Shown here: positions 17,589-27,668 of the stretch, piece after piece
Numbering within the stretch: the first letter of the stretch is position 1
Layout: each line of letters starts with the position of its first letter
Source: an uncultured Prevotellaceae bacterium
GTDB taxonomy: Bacteria > Bacteroidota > Bacteroidia > Bacteroidales > Bacteroidaceae
DNA length: 51,695 nucleotides
Assembly (NCBI GenBank): GCA_900317305.1
Contig: ONGG01000018.1
Span: 1-51,695, forward strand
Reading direction: 5' to 3'
The notes under the pieces: model-generated
What the model was told of the DNA's origin: nothing
Seen by the model: the letters and a program-made list of their open reading frames with translations, nothing else
Database searches by the model: none
Translations under genes and position numbers: made by a program

Positions 17589-20114
17589 TTATTTCACTAT
17601 TAACTTCTTTCTTTTGATGACATATATTCCTGAAGGCAACTCCTTCAGGTTGTTATCCGATGACAGTACTTTACGACCGTCTAATGTGTAAATATTAGTA
17701 ACACCTGCATTCTCTAATGCATCGCTTTGAATTGATCGAATTCCTGTGGGGTCGGGCAACACCTTGAGCACGCCTTGGGTGTAGCGGAACTCATAGTTGT
17801 CGGCCTCACCACCACTGATGACAATGGGATACTCGCCGGGTTCTGACTGTGGAGTGGCCTCGCACGACACCACGGGCATCACAGTGAGCGCCGATGCGTC
17901 CTCGTCGAGTTTGTAGCCCGAGATGCTGATTTCGAAATCGGGGTTCTCCTCACCCTCATAGCGTGTGTACTCGCCCACCGACACCTTCAGGGGCGCCTTC
18001 CACACCGTAAGGACACCATCGAAGAACTCCACAATCTCGTCGACTATCGTTCCTCTCTCGAGGTGGATGACATAGGTACCGGCAGGCGAATGCTCGTCGG
18101 CATCACACCACACTTCCGGCACACCCGTCACCATATCACCGCTGATGGAGTAGCCCAACTTAGGCATGGCGTCGCCATAGAACTTTCCGGCATTGCGCGC
18201 GCTGACGGCCGAGCCAAACTCCTCGATATTGTCGTGTAGGGTTTCTCCCTCCTTATAGAAGTCACCCCATCCGGCATGCTGCTTATACTTGTTCTTGCTG
18301 CCAGCAGGCACGTACAGCTTGCACATGCTTTTCCTTATGCCAAAGAACACGTCGGCTCCCACCTCGATGGGCTCTCTTGCGAACACCTTGATCATGCGCA
18401 GTTTCCATGCGTTGTAGAGACCATTGTTCTCAATCCGTGTAACCGACGAGGGGATGAAAAGCTCCGCAATCTGTTGGCAAGAGGAGAAAGCCCCCTCGGC
18501 GATGACCGCCACACCATCCCTCACCTTGTAAGTTCCTTTCACCGAAGGCATCACCATCATGAGCAACGTGGTGTCTTTGCGGGAGTAGAGAGCCTCGCCA
18601 TCGCTGACGAAGTTACATTGCTCGTTATTCTCCAGGCCTTCGAGCTTCTCCATCTTCGTGCAGAAGCCAAAAGCGGCCTTTCCTATCGCCTGTAACCCTT
18701 GTGGGACAATCAGATGGCGCAACATCCGGCAACCATAGAAGGCATAGTCGCCCAACTCATTGTCGAGGGTGGCATAGCTCACGCCATCCTGGGTGAGGTA
18801 GGGATTGCCACCAGCCACGACGGTGGCCCCACTGAGGTCGAGCGAGGCCAGACGGCCGCGCGATGCCGACCCATCGGTATTTCTTCCCGCCATCATGCGG
18901 AGGAGGCCAAGGTCGGAACTGTTGATGGGTCCCTCCACCTTTAACGCCGTGATTTTCCACACATTCTCATCGGAGATGAAATTCCGCAACGTCCCGGCAG
19001 TAGTGAGCGCCACCTCCTGGCTCATTGGCTCTAGGGGCGTGCCCCCAATACCAATAATCATATCCTGTTGGGCATCGAACATATAGGTACGAGGATTGAG
19101 CAGGGCGATGTTGTAATAGCCGTTCTCCGTACCGTTCCATCCCCAGTTGACGCTCACGTATCCTGCCTCGTCGTAGCCATCGAGCACGAAGGCATGGCCA
19201 CCGCCATCCACGGGATCGTTGTCCACGCCCGAGTAATAGACTGGGCGATTGTTGCTCAGTTCCTCATAGAGGACTTCCATCCACTGTCGCTCGCTGTAAG
19301 CATAGTGGTTGAGCATGTCGGCATTGGAATAGCCGAAATAGTTGCGCAAGGCCGACTCTGCCGAACCAGAATAGGCTCCCGAGCCCTCGGGCGAATAACT
19401 CATGTCGACAGCGATGCCACAATGCGACATCAGTTCGGCCACCGCATCAGCCTCCTCCTCGGTATAGCTCTCGCAATAATAGATATCGCGCATCAGGTCG
19501 TAGCGGTAATAAGTGTGCTCAAAATCGGCCAGTCCCGCCATGCTGTGATAATGTGAGCCATGGCCGTGTTCCGGTGACCGCTGGTAGTAGATAAGCTGGG
19601 CAATAGCAGTGGCCACACATCCCGTGACACAGGTGTCGGTAGTCACCGGACAGTGATTCCAATAAGGGCGGTCCTGTCCCCATTCCGAGGAGAGCAAAGT
19701 GGGCACCTTGGCCTTGAACTTGTCAGTATCGGGAGCGATATTGCCCGGAGCCTTCTTTCCCTCGCTGCGTGTCTGTTCAGAAGCCTGTTGCACCATGTGC
19801 AGATACCATCTGAAGTTGGGGTTGTCAGAATCGCTTCGGAAGGTCTTCTCAGAGTATCCCAGCAACTCGGGCATGGCATCATCTACAGCCACGATGGCGA
19901 ATCCACCCTGCTCGAATCCCCATACCGCATAGTCGTCGGTACGCTTCATCTCCCTCAGCGCAGCCTGATGGCCTTTCACGCGTGCCATCACGCCCGAATG
20001 AGTGAGCGCAGCAGCCGCCACCTGCCTCATCTGCTCGGCTGTCCTTGGAGCAGCATGCAGAGAAGCAAGGGTAAGCAGGAGTGAGCCTGCCAGGAGAATC
20101 GCTTTCCTTATCAT
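17589..20114 (-). CDS. Secreted C10-family (streptopain-like) cysteine protease with BspA-like repeats and sorting-like tail
   Basis: 841 residues. Signal peptide (MIRKAILLAGSLLLTLASLHA), then an inhibitory propeptide-like region. In the C10 catalytic domain, TGCVATAIAQ places the nucleophile at Cys166 and GGGHAFVLDGYD places the His at 307, followed by VNWGWNG. After ~residue 375 come BspA-type leucine-rich repeats (LGDYAFYGCRMLRHLIVP, IGKAAFGFC, IAEGAFSSCQQIAELFIPSSVTRIE), then two MBG-like domains (~655-800), and a C-terminal tail VTNIYTLDGRKV...LPSGIYVIKRKKLIVK. That tail resembles type IX secretion sorting tails; export by that route is inference. It lies 9 bases after a paralogue of the same architecture, so the pair is one operon. 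Confidence 0.92.
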   Translation of the reverse strand: MIRKAILLAGSLLLTLASLHAAPRTAEQMRQVAAAALTHSGVMARVKGHQAALREMKRTDDYAVWGFEQGGFAIVAVDDAMPELLGYSEKTFRSDSDNPNFRWYLHMVQQASEQTRSEGKKAPGNIAPDTDKFKAKVPTLLSSEWGQDRPYWNHCPVTTDTCVTGCVATAIAQLIYYQRSPEHGHGSHYHSMAGLADFEHTYYRYDLMRDIYYCESYTEEEADAVAELMSHCGIAVDMSYSPEGSGAYSGSAESALRNYFGYSNADMLNHYAYSERQWMEVLYEELSNNRPVYYSGVDNDPVDGGGHAFVLDGYDEAGYVSVNWGWNGTENGYYNIALLNPRTYMFDAQQDMIIGIGGTPLEPMSQEVALTTAGTLRNFISDENVWKITALKVEGPINSSDLGLLRMMAGRNTDGSASRGRLASLDLSGATVVAGGNPYLTQDGVSYATLDNELGDYAFYGCRMLRHLIVPQGLQAIGKAAFGFCTKMEKLEGLENNEQCNFVSDGEALYSRKDTTLLMMVMPSVKGTYKVRDGVAVIAEGAFSSCQQIAELFIPSSVTRIENNGLYNAWKLRMIKVFAREPIEVGADVFFGIRKSMCKLYVPAGSKNKYKQHAGWGDFYKEGETLHDNIEEFGSAVSARNAGKFYGDAMPKLGYSISGDMVTGVPEVWCDADEHSPAGTYVIHLERGTIVDEIVEFFDGVLTVWKAPLKVSVGEYTRYEGEENPDFEISISGYKLDEDASALTVMPVVSCEATPQSEPGEYPIVISGGEADNYEFRYTQGVLKVLPDPTGIRSIQSDALENAGVTNIYTLDGRKVLSSDNNLKELPSGIYVIKRKKLIVK

Positions 20115-20123
20115 TTTTTGGCG

Positions 20124-22616
20124 TTATTGTATTGTCACTTTCTTTCCGTTCACGATATAGATGCCCTTGGGCAACTGTCTTGGGTTATCAACCCTCATCT
20201 TGCGCCCATCGAGCGTATAGACTACAGAAGGACCTTTACCTTCCTGCAGTTCGGTGATGCCCAGCGGATTGGGCTCCACAATGAGTGTACCCTTGGTGTA
20301 CTTGAAATCGTAGTTGGGAGCCACGCCACCAGAAATAACGATATCATAAGTGCCCACGGGCGACGAGGCATCGGCCTCGCAAGTGGCCACGGGCAGCGTG
20401 GAGATGACCTCCATGCCCTCGTCGAGTTTGAAGCCCTCATACCTGAGAATGAACTCAGGGTTGTCCTCACCTTCCAATCGCGTGTAGTTGCCCACAGTCA
20501 CATTCAGCGGAGCCGCCCACACATGCAGCGTGCCATCGAAGAATTGCACAATCTCGTCGGTAATAGAGCCGGGAGTCACATGGATGACATAGTCGCCCAC
20601 GGGCGAAAGGATATTGGCCTCGCAAGTGAGCTCAGGATAACCATTGGGGATATCGCCCGAGATCATATAGCCCAGTTTGGGATTCTCATCGCCATAGAAG
20701 CGCCCGGAATTACGTGCGGTGATGGCAGAGCCGAACTCCTGGATATTGCTGAAGGCTCCCCATACCTCATGCCGCTTGTAACGCTCTTTTGAGCTGGCCG
20801 GCACGCGTAGTGTACACTTTCCAAGATTCACTCCATCAGCAGCATTGACACCCGTCTCAGGAACATTGTAATTGATGATCTTGATGACAGAGAGCCCGCT
20901 GCACCCCTGGAAGGCATAGCTGCCCACGGTGGCCACAGTCGAGGGAATCTCGACCTGTGTCATGCCGGTGCATCCTGCGAAAGCATAATCGTCGATGGCC
21001 GTGATGCCCTTGTCGATGACATAGGATCCCTTGAATGTCGGGAGTACCTCCTGTATGCGGCAGGTGTCGCTTTTGGGGAAGATGGTGTGGTTCTTGAAGA
21101 TATAGGTTTTGTCATCGCCGTTGGCGATGTCGATTTCCTTCAGCGACGGACACATGGCGAAGGCACCTGGCTCGATGCTGAGAATGTCGGCTGGCAATAT
21201 CAGTTGACGAAGGTTACGGCAACCATAGAACAATCTCGACGTGAGCACTTGGTCACTGGTATGGAACGCCTTGCCATTATCGTTGATATAGGCCTCGCCA
21301 CCTTTCACGATATGCGCCTCGCTGAGGTCGAGCTGGCGCAGACGTCCTTTGGTGCGGTCTAGGTTCTCGTCGTTGCCTGCCATCCAGCGGATAGCACGCA
21401 TGTCGGTACCATTGATATTGCCCAACACCTTCAATGAGGCCACCCGTTCTCTCAGCGTATCGAGTTTCTCGGCCAACTCGCCAGGTTTTCTCACTGTGAC
21501 GATGGTGTCGATGCTGGCCAAAACGCTGCCCTCGCCCTCAATGCCAATGATCATGTCTTGCTGTGCGCTGAACTTGTTTCCAGGAGGATTGAGCAGGGAA
21601 ATGTCATAGTATCCGTCGTCTTCGCCACTCCATCCCCAGTTCACATACACCAGTCCTTCCTCATTGTAGCCATGGAGCACAAAAGCATGTCCGGAGAAGA
21701 GGGCCATGTCGGTACCGCCATAATAGAGAGGTCCTACATTGCAGAGCTCATTGTATACGAAATCCATCCACTCCTCTTCCGAATAATTGTTTCGGGCGAG
21801 GCATTTGGCATTCTCAAAGCCGAAATACTTCCGGAGGCCATCAGCAGCATCCTCCGAGAAAGCGCCGCTGCCCCCGTCGAAGACGTTGCCATACTGCATA
21901 TTGGCTGCCACGCCACAGTCGCGCATGAGCAATGCCACGGCATCGGCCTCCGTTTCGGTATAGTCGCCATGGAGATAAGAGTCGCGCATATTGGGCCAAT
22001 CGTAGTAATCCTCCTCGAAGTTAGCCGTTACAGGCGTGCCTTTCGCACTGATGGTGCGTGAGCCTATTCCATGCTCCGGTAATTTGTGGAAGTTGAGCAC
22101 CTGTGCCATGGCCGTAGCCACACATCCGGTATAGATGCCCGAAGGCAAGAGGTTGTTGTAGGGAGTGAGCTGGTCCCAGAAGGTGGTCAGCATTGGATCC
22201 ACGTTGGTAGCATAGAGAGCCGGGTCGGGAGCGATGATCTTGGCAGGCATATTGTGCTCAGCTCTATAGGCAAGCGCAGCCGTCATGCTTCGCAACCAGA
22301 ATTCGAAATTGGAGTTGGAGCCGTTGGAATAGGGAGTAGACGAAACGCCCACGATGGCAGGGAAGCGGTCGTCGGCAGTCACCACGGCATAAGCACCATC
22401 AGCATAGCCTATGAGAGCGACCGAGGGATTCGATTTGAGCACGACCAGTTCGCGTCCATCTGCCGAAGGGGCATGCAAAGAATGCGATGCCTGTAAGGCA
22501 TCTGCGGCAGCGGCTAACATTTGAGTTTTAGTGCGTGGCGCGGCATTGGCCATCATCGAAAAGCTCAACAGGACGACATACAAAAACAGGTACGTCCTTC
22601 TCGAAAGGGTCATCAT
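20124..22616 (-). CDS. Secreted C10-family cysteine protease, paralogue of the adjacent gene
   Basis: 830 residues from the first ATG of MMTLSRRTYLFLYVVLLSF; a TTG four codons earlier is possible, and the second ATG would also serve. Signal peptide ends near ANA. YTGCVATAMAQ gives the catalytic Cys165 and FSGHAFVLHGYNEE the His310, then VNWGWSGED. BspA-like repeats follow (LTSRLFYGCRNLRQLILP, IDDYAFAGCTGMTQVEIPSTVATVGSYAFQGCS), two MBG-like domains, and the tail SVVYTLDGRKM...LPKGIYIVNGKKVTIQ. Architecture is identical to the following gene but sequences have diverged widely, so the duplication is not recent. It likely acts outside the cell in protein breakdown or maturation. Confidence 0.92.
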   Translation of the reverse strand: MMTLSRRTYLFLYVVLLSFSMMANAAPRTKTQMLAAAADALQASHSLHAPSADGRELVVLKSNPSVALIGYADGAYAVVTADDRFPAIVGVSSTPYSNGSNSNFEFWLRSMTAALAYRAEHNMPAKIIAPDPALYATNVDPMLTTFWDQLTPYNNLLPSGIYTGCVATAMAQVLNFHKLPEHGIGSRTISAKGTPVTANFEEDYYDWPNMRDSYLHGDYTETEADAVALLMRDCGVAANMQYGNVFDGGSGAFSEDAADGLRKYFGFENAKCLARNNYSEEEWMDFVYNELCNVGPLYYGGTDMALFSGHAFVLHGYNEEGLVYVNWGWSGEDDGYYDISLLNPPGNKFSAQQDMIIGIEGEGSVLASIDTIVTVRKPGELAEKLDTLRERVASLKVLGNINGTDMRAIRWMAGNDENLDRTKGRLRQLDLSEAHIVKGGEAYINDNGKAFHTSDQVLTSRLFYGCRNLRQLILPADILSIEPGAFAMCPSLKEIDIANGDDKTYIFKNHTIFPKSDTCRIQEVLPTFKGSYVIDKGITAIDDYAFAGCTGMTQVEIPSTVATVGSYAFQGCSGLSVIKIINYNVPETGVNAADGVNLGKCTLRVPASSKERYKRHEVWGAFSNIQEFGSAITARNSGRFYGDENPKLGYMISGDIPNGYPELTCEANILSPVGDYVIHVTPGSITDEIVQFFDGTLHVWAAPLNVTVGNYTRLEGEDNPEFILRYEGFKLDEGMEVISTLPVATCEADASSPVGTYDIVISGGVAPNYDFKYTKGTLIVEPNPLGITELQEGKGPSVVYTLDGRKMRVDNPRQLPKGIYIVNGKKVTIQ

Positions 22617-22672
22617 AGACAAATCCAAAAGAAGCTAAATACTATAAATGCTGATCTTAATACTTTAGGCTA

Positions 22673-22680
22673 CAAAGATA
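22673..22680 (-). promoter_or_regulatory. Putative -7 promoter element for the C10 protease operon
   Basis: On the minus strand TATCTTTG matches TAnnTTTG, about 57 bases before the start codon. A TTTG lies upstream but at only 12 bases spacing, shorter than usual. Confidence 0.5.
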
Positions 22681-22754
22681 CAAATAATTATCCAAACCGC
22701 ATTCATTTTGCCAAGGGAATTTTTGGAATTTATGAATTATTCATCTTTCGCTAA

Positions 22755-22859
22755 TTAAGAGGAGTTCAGAAGTTCAGGAGTTCAGGAGTTCAGACATTAC
22801 CACAGCAAACAGCCATGAAGCCTAAAGAGAGGTGAATTCGGACTATTATCTGAACTCCT
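22755..22859. repeat. Dispersed palindrome-ended intergenic repeat, copy A
   Basis: Starts with repeated GGAGTTCAG/AAGTTCAG units, has an internal core containing CAGACATTACCACAGC and GTGAATTCGGACTATT, and ends with the complementary CTGAACTCCT. A reverse-complement copy with the same core lies at 39986-40090. The element fills much of the gap between the C10 operon promoter and the large adhesin-like gene. Confidence 0.85.
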
Positions 22860-22866
22860 GCGCGAG

Positions 22867-22920
22867 TTAAGAGGAGTTCAGAAGTTACAGAAGTTCTGGA
22901 GTTCAGACATTGCCACAGCA
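22867..22920. repeat. Partial copy B of the dispersed repeat
   Basis: Begins TTAAGAGGAGTTCAGAAGTT like copy A, continues through CAGACATTGCCACAGCA, then loses similarity. It lies directly after copy A and before the terminator of the large gene on the minus strand. Confidence 0.75.
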
Positions 22921-22938
22921 CTCGGCAATCGAACAAAA

Positions 22939-22967
22939 AGGGCCGCACCCTTTTTGGATGCGGCCCT
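22939..22967 (-). terminator. Terminator of the large adhesin-like gene
   Basis: On the minus strand a 9-bp GC-rich stem AGGGCCGCA / TGCGGCCCT is followed by TTTTTGTTC, 28 bases after the stop codon. Confidence 0.88.
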
Positions 22968-22994
22968 GATTATGGTTTGAGCAGGGATGAAGGA

Positions 22995-25900
22995 TTATTT
23001 CTTCGAAACACCCTTCACGAGACCTGTCTCGTTGTTGCGGATGACGTAGACACCCTTAGCCAGACCATTGTATACGCCCTTGCCGGAAGCCACGATGGCA
23101 CCGTTGGTAGCATAGACAGTGATGTCGGCATCCTGGAGCGAAGCGTCGCTGGTGAGCTCAGAGATAGCGGTCACCACGGTAGCACCGTTGGAGAGACCCG
23201 ACTCCTTGTCGCCATAGAGAGCGGTCACATAGTAGGTATGCTCGCCATCGGTCTCGTTGATGTCGATGTAGCTGTTCACATCAGCACCCACGGTAGCGAT
23301 GAGCTGGCTGTCGCGGTAGATGTTGTAGCCGGTCACCTCGGTAGCGAGAGCGAGTTTCTTGGCAGCGGCAGCAGCATAGGTGATGTCGTCGACCTCGAAT
23401 CCGAAGACGTCGGTGGAGATGCAACGGATAGCGAAGTACTTGGCACCTGCGGGCAGGTCGAATGTAACCTCAGTCCAGTCGGTGCTGGCAGCCTGGCCTG
23501 TACCTACCACCTCGAACGAAGAGATGTCATCGTCGGTAGATGAGCAGAGCACCTCGAAGAGCTCAGGACCATAAGAAGTGGTATTCTCGCTTACGAAGAA
23601 GCTGATGGTCTGTGCCTCGCCAGAGAGCAGCGGCGAGATGAGCCACTTGTCGGACTGCTTGCCATCGGTGGTAGCGAACGACATGAGGAACTGGTCGCCA
23701 GAGTTCGGACCCATAGCGGCAACAGTGCTCTCATCGGTGAGGTCGAGGCCAATCACCTCAGGATTCCATACCTGGAATGCCATCGGAGCATATATGTTCT
23801 CATACTGAGGAGCGCCATTGAAGGAATAGGTATCGACACCATTTCCGTCGTAGAGCTTCCAGTTGCCGAAGTTACCGGTATGGATATCGGCGGTGATACC
23901 ACCCACTGACAGCGGCACGAAGATCTCCTGGTCCTCGAAGTCCTCAGTAATGATTTCGCTCTCGGTAGCCTCAATCACAGGAGCCGACCACTTCAGCTCA
24001 ACTGCTGGCCAACCACCGGTCTCGGCGGTAAGATCGTTGACGCGTGCGAGGCTCGGCTGACGGATGTTGACCATACCGTCATCAACGTTGTTCTCGAGGT
24101 CGAGGTCATAGGTATATACCAATTCAGCCTTCACATTGGCAGGAGAAGCATCGAACACGTTGGTAGTGTAGTTGAACACAAATCCAGCGCCACCGTTGTA
24201 AGCGGCGATATCATATTGGCTAACTGCAGAATCCACCAGTTTGTCGTTGACATAGAGGTTCACGGTGTAGTCGCCAGCGGGCACTGTAGTCTCACCGATG
24301 TTGTTCACGATCACCTGTGCTGTCATAGCGTCGCCCATGTTCACGGCTCTTGGCAATGTCAGGTCGATGGCCAAGTCGTTGGAGTAGACGTCGTAGATAC
24401 GCACGTCGTCGAACTCGAAGATACCACCAGTCTCGTCGGCCAGGGCCTCAAACTCCACGATGACATATGGGTCGTTGGTGAAGGCGCTCAGGTCGATAAT
24501 CTCCTGTGCCCACTGGATGTCGGTCACCTCTGCGCAGTCGATGACCTTCAGCTCAACAGGCTCCTTGCCATCCTGACGGTCGGCAAGCACGCGCACCTTC
24601 ATGTTGGCAGGCAGAGCCACCCACTTGAAGAGAAGCTTAGGATTGGCAGCACCCTTGACGGAAATCTTGCCCGAGCAGAGATAAGCGTCAGCCTGTTCGG
24701 CCACCTGATAAGCGGCGCAGCCACCATCGCCATTGGCGTCATCAGTTCCAAGACCCCAGCTAGCACCTACTGGGGTATTGACCCACCAGTAGTTGGTGAT
24801 GCTACCACCTGGGAAGCCCTCAGCGTAAGGAATGGGATCGGGAGTACCGGCTACGACAGCACCAGCGAGGATGCTACCCTCATACTCTTCACCATCCACA
24901 TCCACTACAGGAGCGAATGCCAGCTGGAGGAGACCAATTGGGCCATTGTCGATAGCATCGGAAGTGTACACATAGGAGAGTTCCTTGGTCTCGGTGAGCA
25001 CGTCGCCGAGATAGCCCTCAGAATCCACGGAGTAGATGCGGTAGGTGACAGACTCTGGGTCAACATAACCACCATTGGTACCCTTGGTCACAGGATCCCA
25101 AGTGAAGGTAGCGGAGCCATTGAAGTTGTCGTAAGCCACAATATTATCGATATCACCGGGCAGGTCGACACCGATGAATGCGGAAACGGTGGTGGAGAGG
25201 CCTTCGCCCTTGTCGTTGGAGGCCACAATCTCGTAAGCGTAGACATCGCTTTCCTCTACCTCAACGGGCACTGAAATAGCCTGTCCAGGAGTAACGTCGT
25301 TGATGAGCTGTCCGAAGCCCTCTCCGGAGATATGGATGCTCATGGTGCCAGTGAGCTCGTCGCCACCTACGGTCTTGGTAGGAGCGTTGAACGAGATGAC
25401 GCCATTGAGGGCACCCTTCTCACCTGGAGTGAGGACAGCGTTATCAACCTGTGCGGGAGCACCAAAGTCGACAGGAGCGGATACCGACCAGCTGAAGAGC
25501 TGGAGATACCACATATTGGCATCGGAAATGCCGTGGAATGCGATGCGATACTCGCCGTCGGCCTCCACAGAGAAGTTGTTGGAGAGATTCTCCGAATAAG
25601 TATAGATATCGGTAGGATCGATCAGCTGTTCGGCATAGCCAGTTGGGTCGTTACCCTGTCCGAGGAGCACCTCGATACGCTCAGGCACGTAGCTGGTGGA
25701 GTAAACACCCACGTTGCACTTGAAGGTATAGAGCTTGCCTGCCTCCATCTTGATGGGAGAGGTGATGAGCCAGTCGTCGGCATCGTTGTTCATATTGTAA
25801 GCTTCCGAAGGAACACCTCCTACAGTAGTCCATGTGCTACCGTCTTCGTTGGCATCAATCACAGTGTAGAGGTCGAGTGTGCTGTTCTCGTCGAAGGTCT

Positions 25901-27539
25901 CACCAGCAGGAGTATTATAGCTCTCGCCCACCTTCACGGCGTTGGTAAGCGCTTCTTCGCTGGGCACCTCACCATTAAGGGCGTAGATGCCATAGGACAC
26001 CATCCTGAGGTTGTCGGTCTCGACAGTCTCTTTGAACGATGTCTCCTTCAAGCCTTCGGCCACTTTCTCGCCTTCGGGATAACGAATCACGGTATAGGTC
26101 ACGTTCTCAGTGTCCACATAGCCATGGTGAGCGCCATTGAGGTTGGGGGCAGTCCACTCCACAGTAGCATTGCCCTGTTCATCGATAGCAAGTGTTGCAG
26201 GAGCTGGAGCCTTAGGAGCATCAGGACCTGCCCAGAGCTGGGTCTTGGCAGCAGGACCATCGCCCACGGCATTGGTCACGATTACGGTGATGACAGTCTT
26301 GCCAGAGTTCACACCCGGGATATTGCGGATGATGGCGGCACCTGGCTGACCCGAACCCTTGAGATAGAGCTCATTGTTGACATAGATAGCATACTCAAGC
26401 ACACCGGTGAGGGTGGTCTCGCCATCGTAAGCCACCTCTGGGAGGCTGAAGGACACCTTCACATCGTTGGGAGCGTCGTTCTCGACGTAAGCCTTCAGGT
26501 TAACGGCACGTCCGGGAGCGCCAGCCTCGGCCTCGTTGGAAATAGGAGCGAGGAAGCTCATCTCGATGTCGTCGAGGAAATAGCCTGCGATGGTGCTCTT
26601 GCCAGTAGCGAGGTCGACCTGTGCGATACCAGAGGCACCGTCCTCGAGGAGGAAGTTCCAGTAGAGGGTGTTGGTGGCAGGATTGATGGTAGCGCCCTGG
26701 ATGTAAGGATAAGCCTCGATGCCAGTGGAGGCGAAGAGGGTCTCCTCGAGCGTATTGACATCAATCTTGTAGACCTCACCATTTGCGGTAACACCAAAGA
26801 GGTTGCCCTTACCGTCGCAAGAGAAGTTGAGGTAATCGTCGGCATGCTGCAGCACACCACTGCCGATAACCTGCTTGGTCCAAGTGGTGTAGTCCATGGA
26901 GCAGAACTGCACTTGCGATGCCTCTGCATCATAGAACAGACCATAGGCCAGCTTGGTCGACTCATCGTAAGCCACGTTGTCACCAACAGCGATTTTGGAG
27001 AAGTCCTCATCCTGAGCCTGCACCTCCCATGTACCTGTGGTGAGGTCGTAGACATAGTGGTACATGAAGTACCAAATGAGGAAGATCTCGTAGTTGGCGA
27101 AATACAACTTGTTGTCGATGATCACACCACCACCGGTGATGTTGAGGTAATCGTCCTGCACGATGGGGTCGAGCACAGGATTGGCATTCGACTGGAACGA
27201 ATAGAGTCCATAGCCATTCTCTCCTGACTCATCGTAAATCAGGTTACCCATAAGGGCAGTGCCATCGCCAGCTTTCAGAGTGGAACTCTTCTGCTGAGCC
27301 CTGAGGCGTCCGACAACGGTTTTGGCCAGCCCGGAGTTGTCTTTCTTCAACATTTTCGGGGCTTTTGCCATAGCGGGATGCTGTTTGTAGAATTCCGCTC
27401 TCATGTTGGCCTGTTCGAAGGCCGTGGTTTTCTTTGCCTTGACGTCGAGCGAGCTCTTCTTCTGGGCAAAGGACGGGGTAGCCAGCATGAGCATCAATGC
27501 CAGCAGGCCCATTGTGATAGATGTAATTCTCTTACTCAT
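22995..27539 (-). CDS. Large secreted multi-domain protein with three cleaved-adhesin/choice-of-anchor J-like domains, Fn3-like domains and a sorting-like tail
   Basis: 1514 residues. Signal peptide (MSKRITSITMGLLALMLMLATPSFAQ) and a Lys-rich propeptide-like stretch to ~90. Residues ~95-335 look like a beta-propeller-like region (repeated 'YDLTTGTWEV', 'AYGLFYD'). Fn3-like segments follow (PAPATLAIDEQGNATVEWTAPNLNG). Three jelly-roll domains of the cleaved-adhesin/choice-of-anchor J type lie at about 545-705 (DDWLITSPIKMEAGKLYTFK), 885-1060 and 1215-1420 (SDKWLISPLLSGEAQTISFF). A CARDB-like domain (MTAQVIVNNIGETTVPAGDY) sits near 1070-1170. The last ~65 residues (ITVYATNGAIVASG...LAKGVYVIRNN) resemble a type IX sorting tail. 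It is probably surface-anchored or released; binding partner unknown. It stands as its own transcription unit between terminators. Confidence 0.85.
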   Translation of the reverse strand: MSKRITSITMGLLALMLMLATPSFAQKKSSLDVKAKKTTAFEQANMRAEFYKQHPAMAKAPKMLKKDNSGLAKTVVGRLRAQQKSSTLKAGDGTALMGNLIYDESGENGYGLYSFQSNANPVLDPIVQDDYLNITGGGVIIDNKLYFANYEIFLIWYFMYHYVYDLTTGTWEVQAQDEDFSKIAVGDNVAYDESTKLAYGLFYDAEASQVQFCSMDYTTWTKQVIGSGVLQHADDYLNFSCDGKGNLFGVTANGEVYKIDVNTLEETLFASTGIEAYPYIQGATINPATNTLYWNFLLEDGASGIAQVDLATGKSTIAGYFLDDIEMSFLAPISNEAEAGAPGRAVNLKAYVENDAPNDVKVSFSLPEVAYDGETTLTGVLEYAIYVNNELYLKGSGQPGAAIIRNIPGVNSGKTVITVIVTNAVGDGPAAKTQLWAGPDAPKAPAPATLAIDEQGNATVEWTAPNLNGAHHGYVDTENVTYTVIRYPEGEKVAEGLKETSFKETVETDNLRMVSYGIYALNGEVPSEEALTNAVKVGESYNTPAGETFDENSTLDLYTVIDANEDGSTWTTVGGVPSEAYNMNNDADDWLITSPIKMEAGKLYTFKCNVGVYSTSYVPERIEVLLGQGNDPTGYAEQLIDPTDIYTYSENLSNNFSVEADGEYRIAFHGISDANMWYLQLFSWSVSAPVDFGAPAQVDNAVLTPGEKGALNGVISFNAPTKTVGGDELTGTMSIHISGEGFGQLINDVTPGQAISVPVEVEESDVYAYEIVASNDKGEGLSTTVSAFIGVDLPGDIDNIVAYDNFNGSATFTWDPVTKGTNGGYVDPESVTYRIYSVDSEGYLGDVLTETKELSYVYTSDAIDNGPIGLLQLAFAPVVDVDGEEYEGSILAGAVVAGTPDPIPYAEGFPGGSITNYWWVNTPVGASWGLGTDDANGDGGCAAYQVAEQADAYLCSGKISVKGAANPKLLFKWVALPANMKVRVLADRQDGKEPVELKVIDCAEVTDIQWAQEIIDLSAFTNDPYVIVEFEALADETGGIFEFDDVRIYDVYSNDLAIDLTLPRAVNMGDAMTAQVIVNNIGETTVPAGDYTVNLYVNDKLVDSAVSQYDIAAYNGGAGFVFNYTTNVFDASPANVKAELVYTYDLDLENNVDDGMVNIRQPSLARVNDLTAETGGWPAVELKWSAPVIEATESEIITEDFEDQEIFVPLSVGGITADIHTGNFGNWKLYDGNGVDTYSFNGAPQYENIYAPMAFQVWNPEVIGLDLTDESTVAAMGPNSGDQFLMSFATTDGKQSDKWLISPLLSGEAQTISFFVSENTTSYGPELFEVLCSSTDDDISSFEVVGTGQAASTDWTEVTFDLPAGAKYFAIRCISTDVFGFEVDDITYAAAAAKKLALATEVTGYNIYRDSQLIATVGADVNSYIDINETDGEHTYYVTALYGDKESGLSNGATVVTAISELTSDASLQDADITVYATNGAIVASGKGVYNGLAKGVYVIRNNETGLVKGVSKK

Positions 27540-27668
27540 ATCAAACCTTTTTAGTGAAACATTAATAGATATTTAAATGATTAGAAGTTTACGGTAGTAA
27601 AGGTGCAGTGGTTACGAAAACCAAAACAAAGTCGGCCAAGGAGTCACTTCCTCAGGGACTTTAGGGTG

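Noticed and set aside
25332-27227. 631-codon plus-strand open frame opposite the adhesin-like gene
   Set aside because: Low-information antisense translation; the minus-strand protein has a signal peptide and clear domains.
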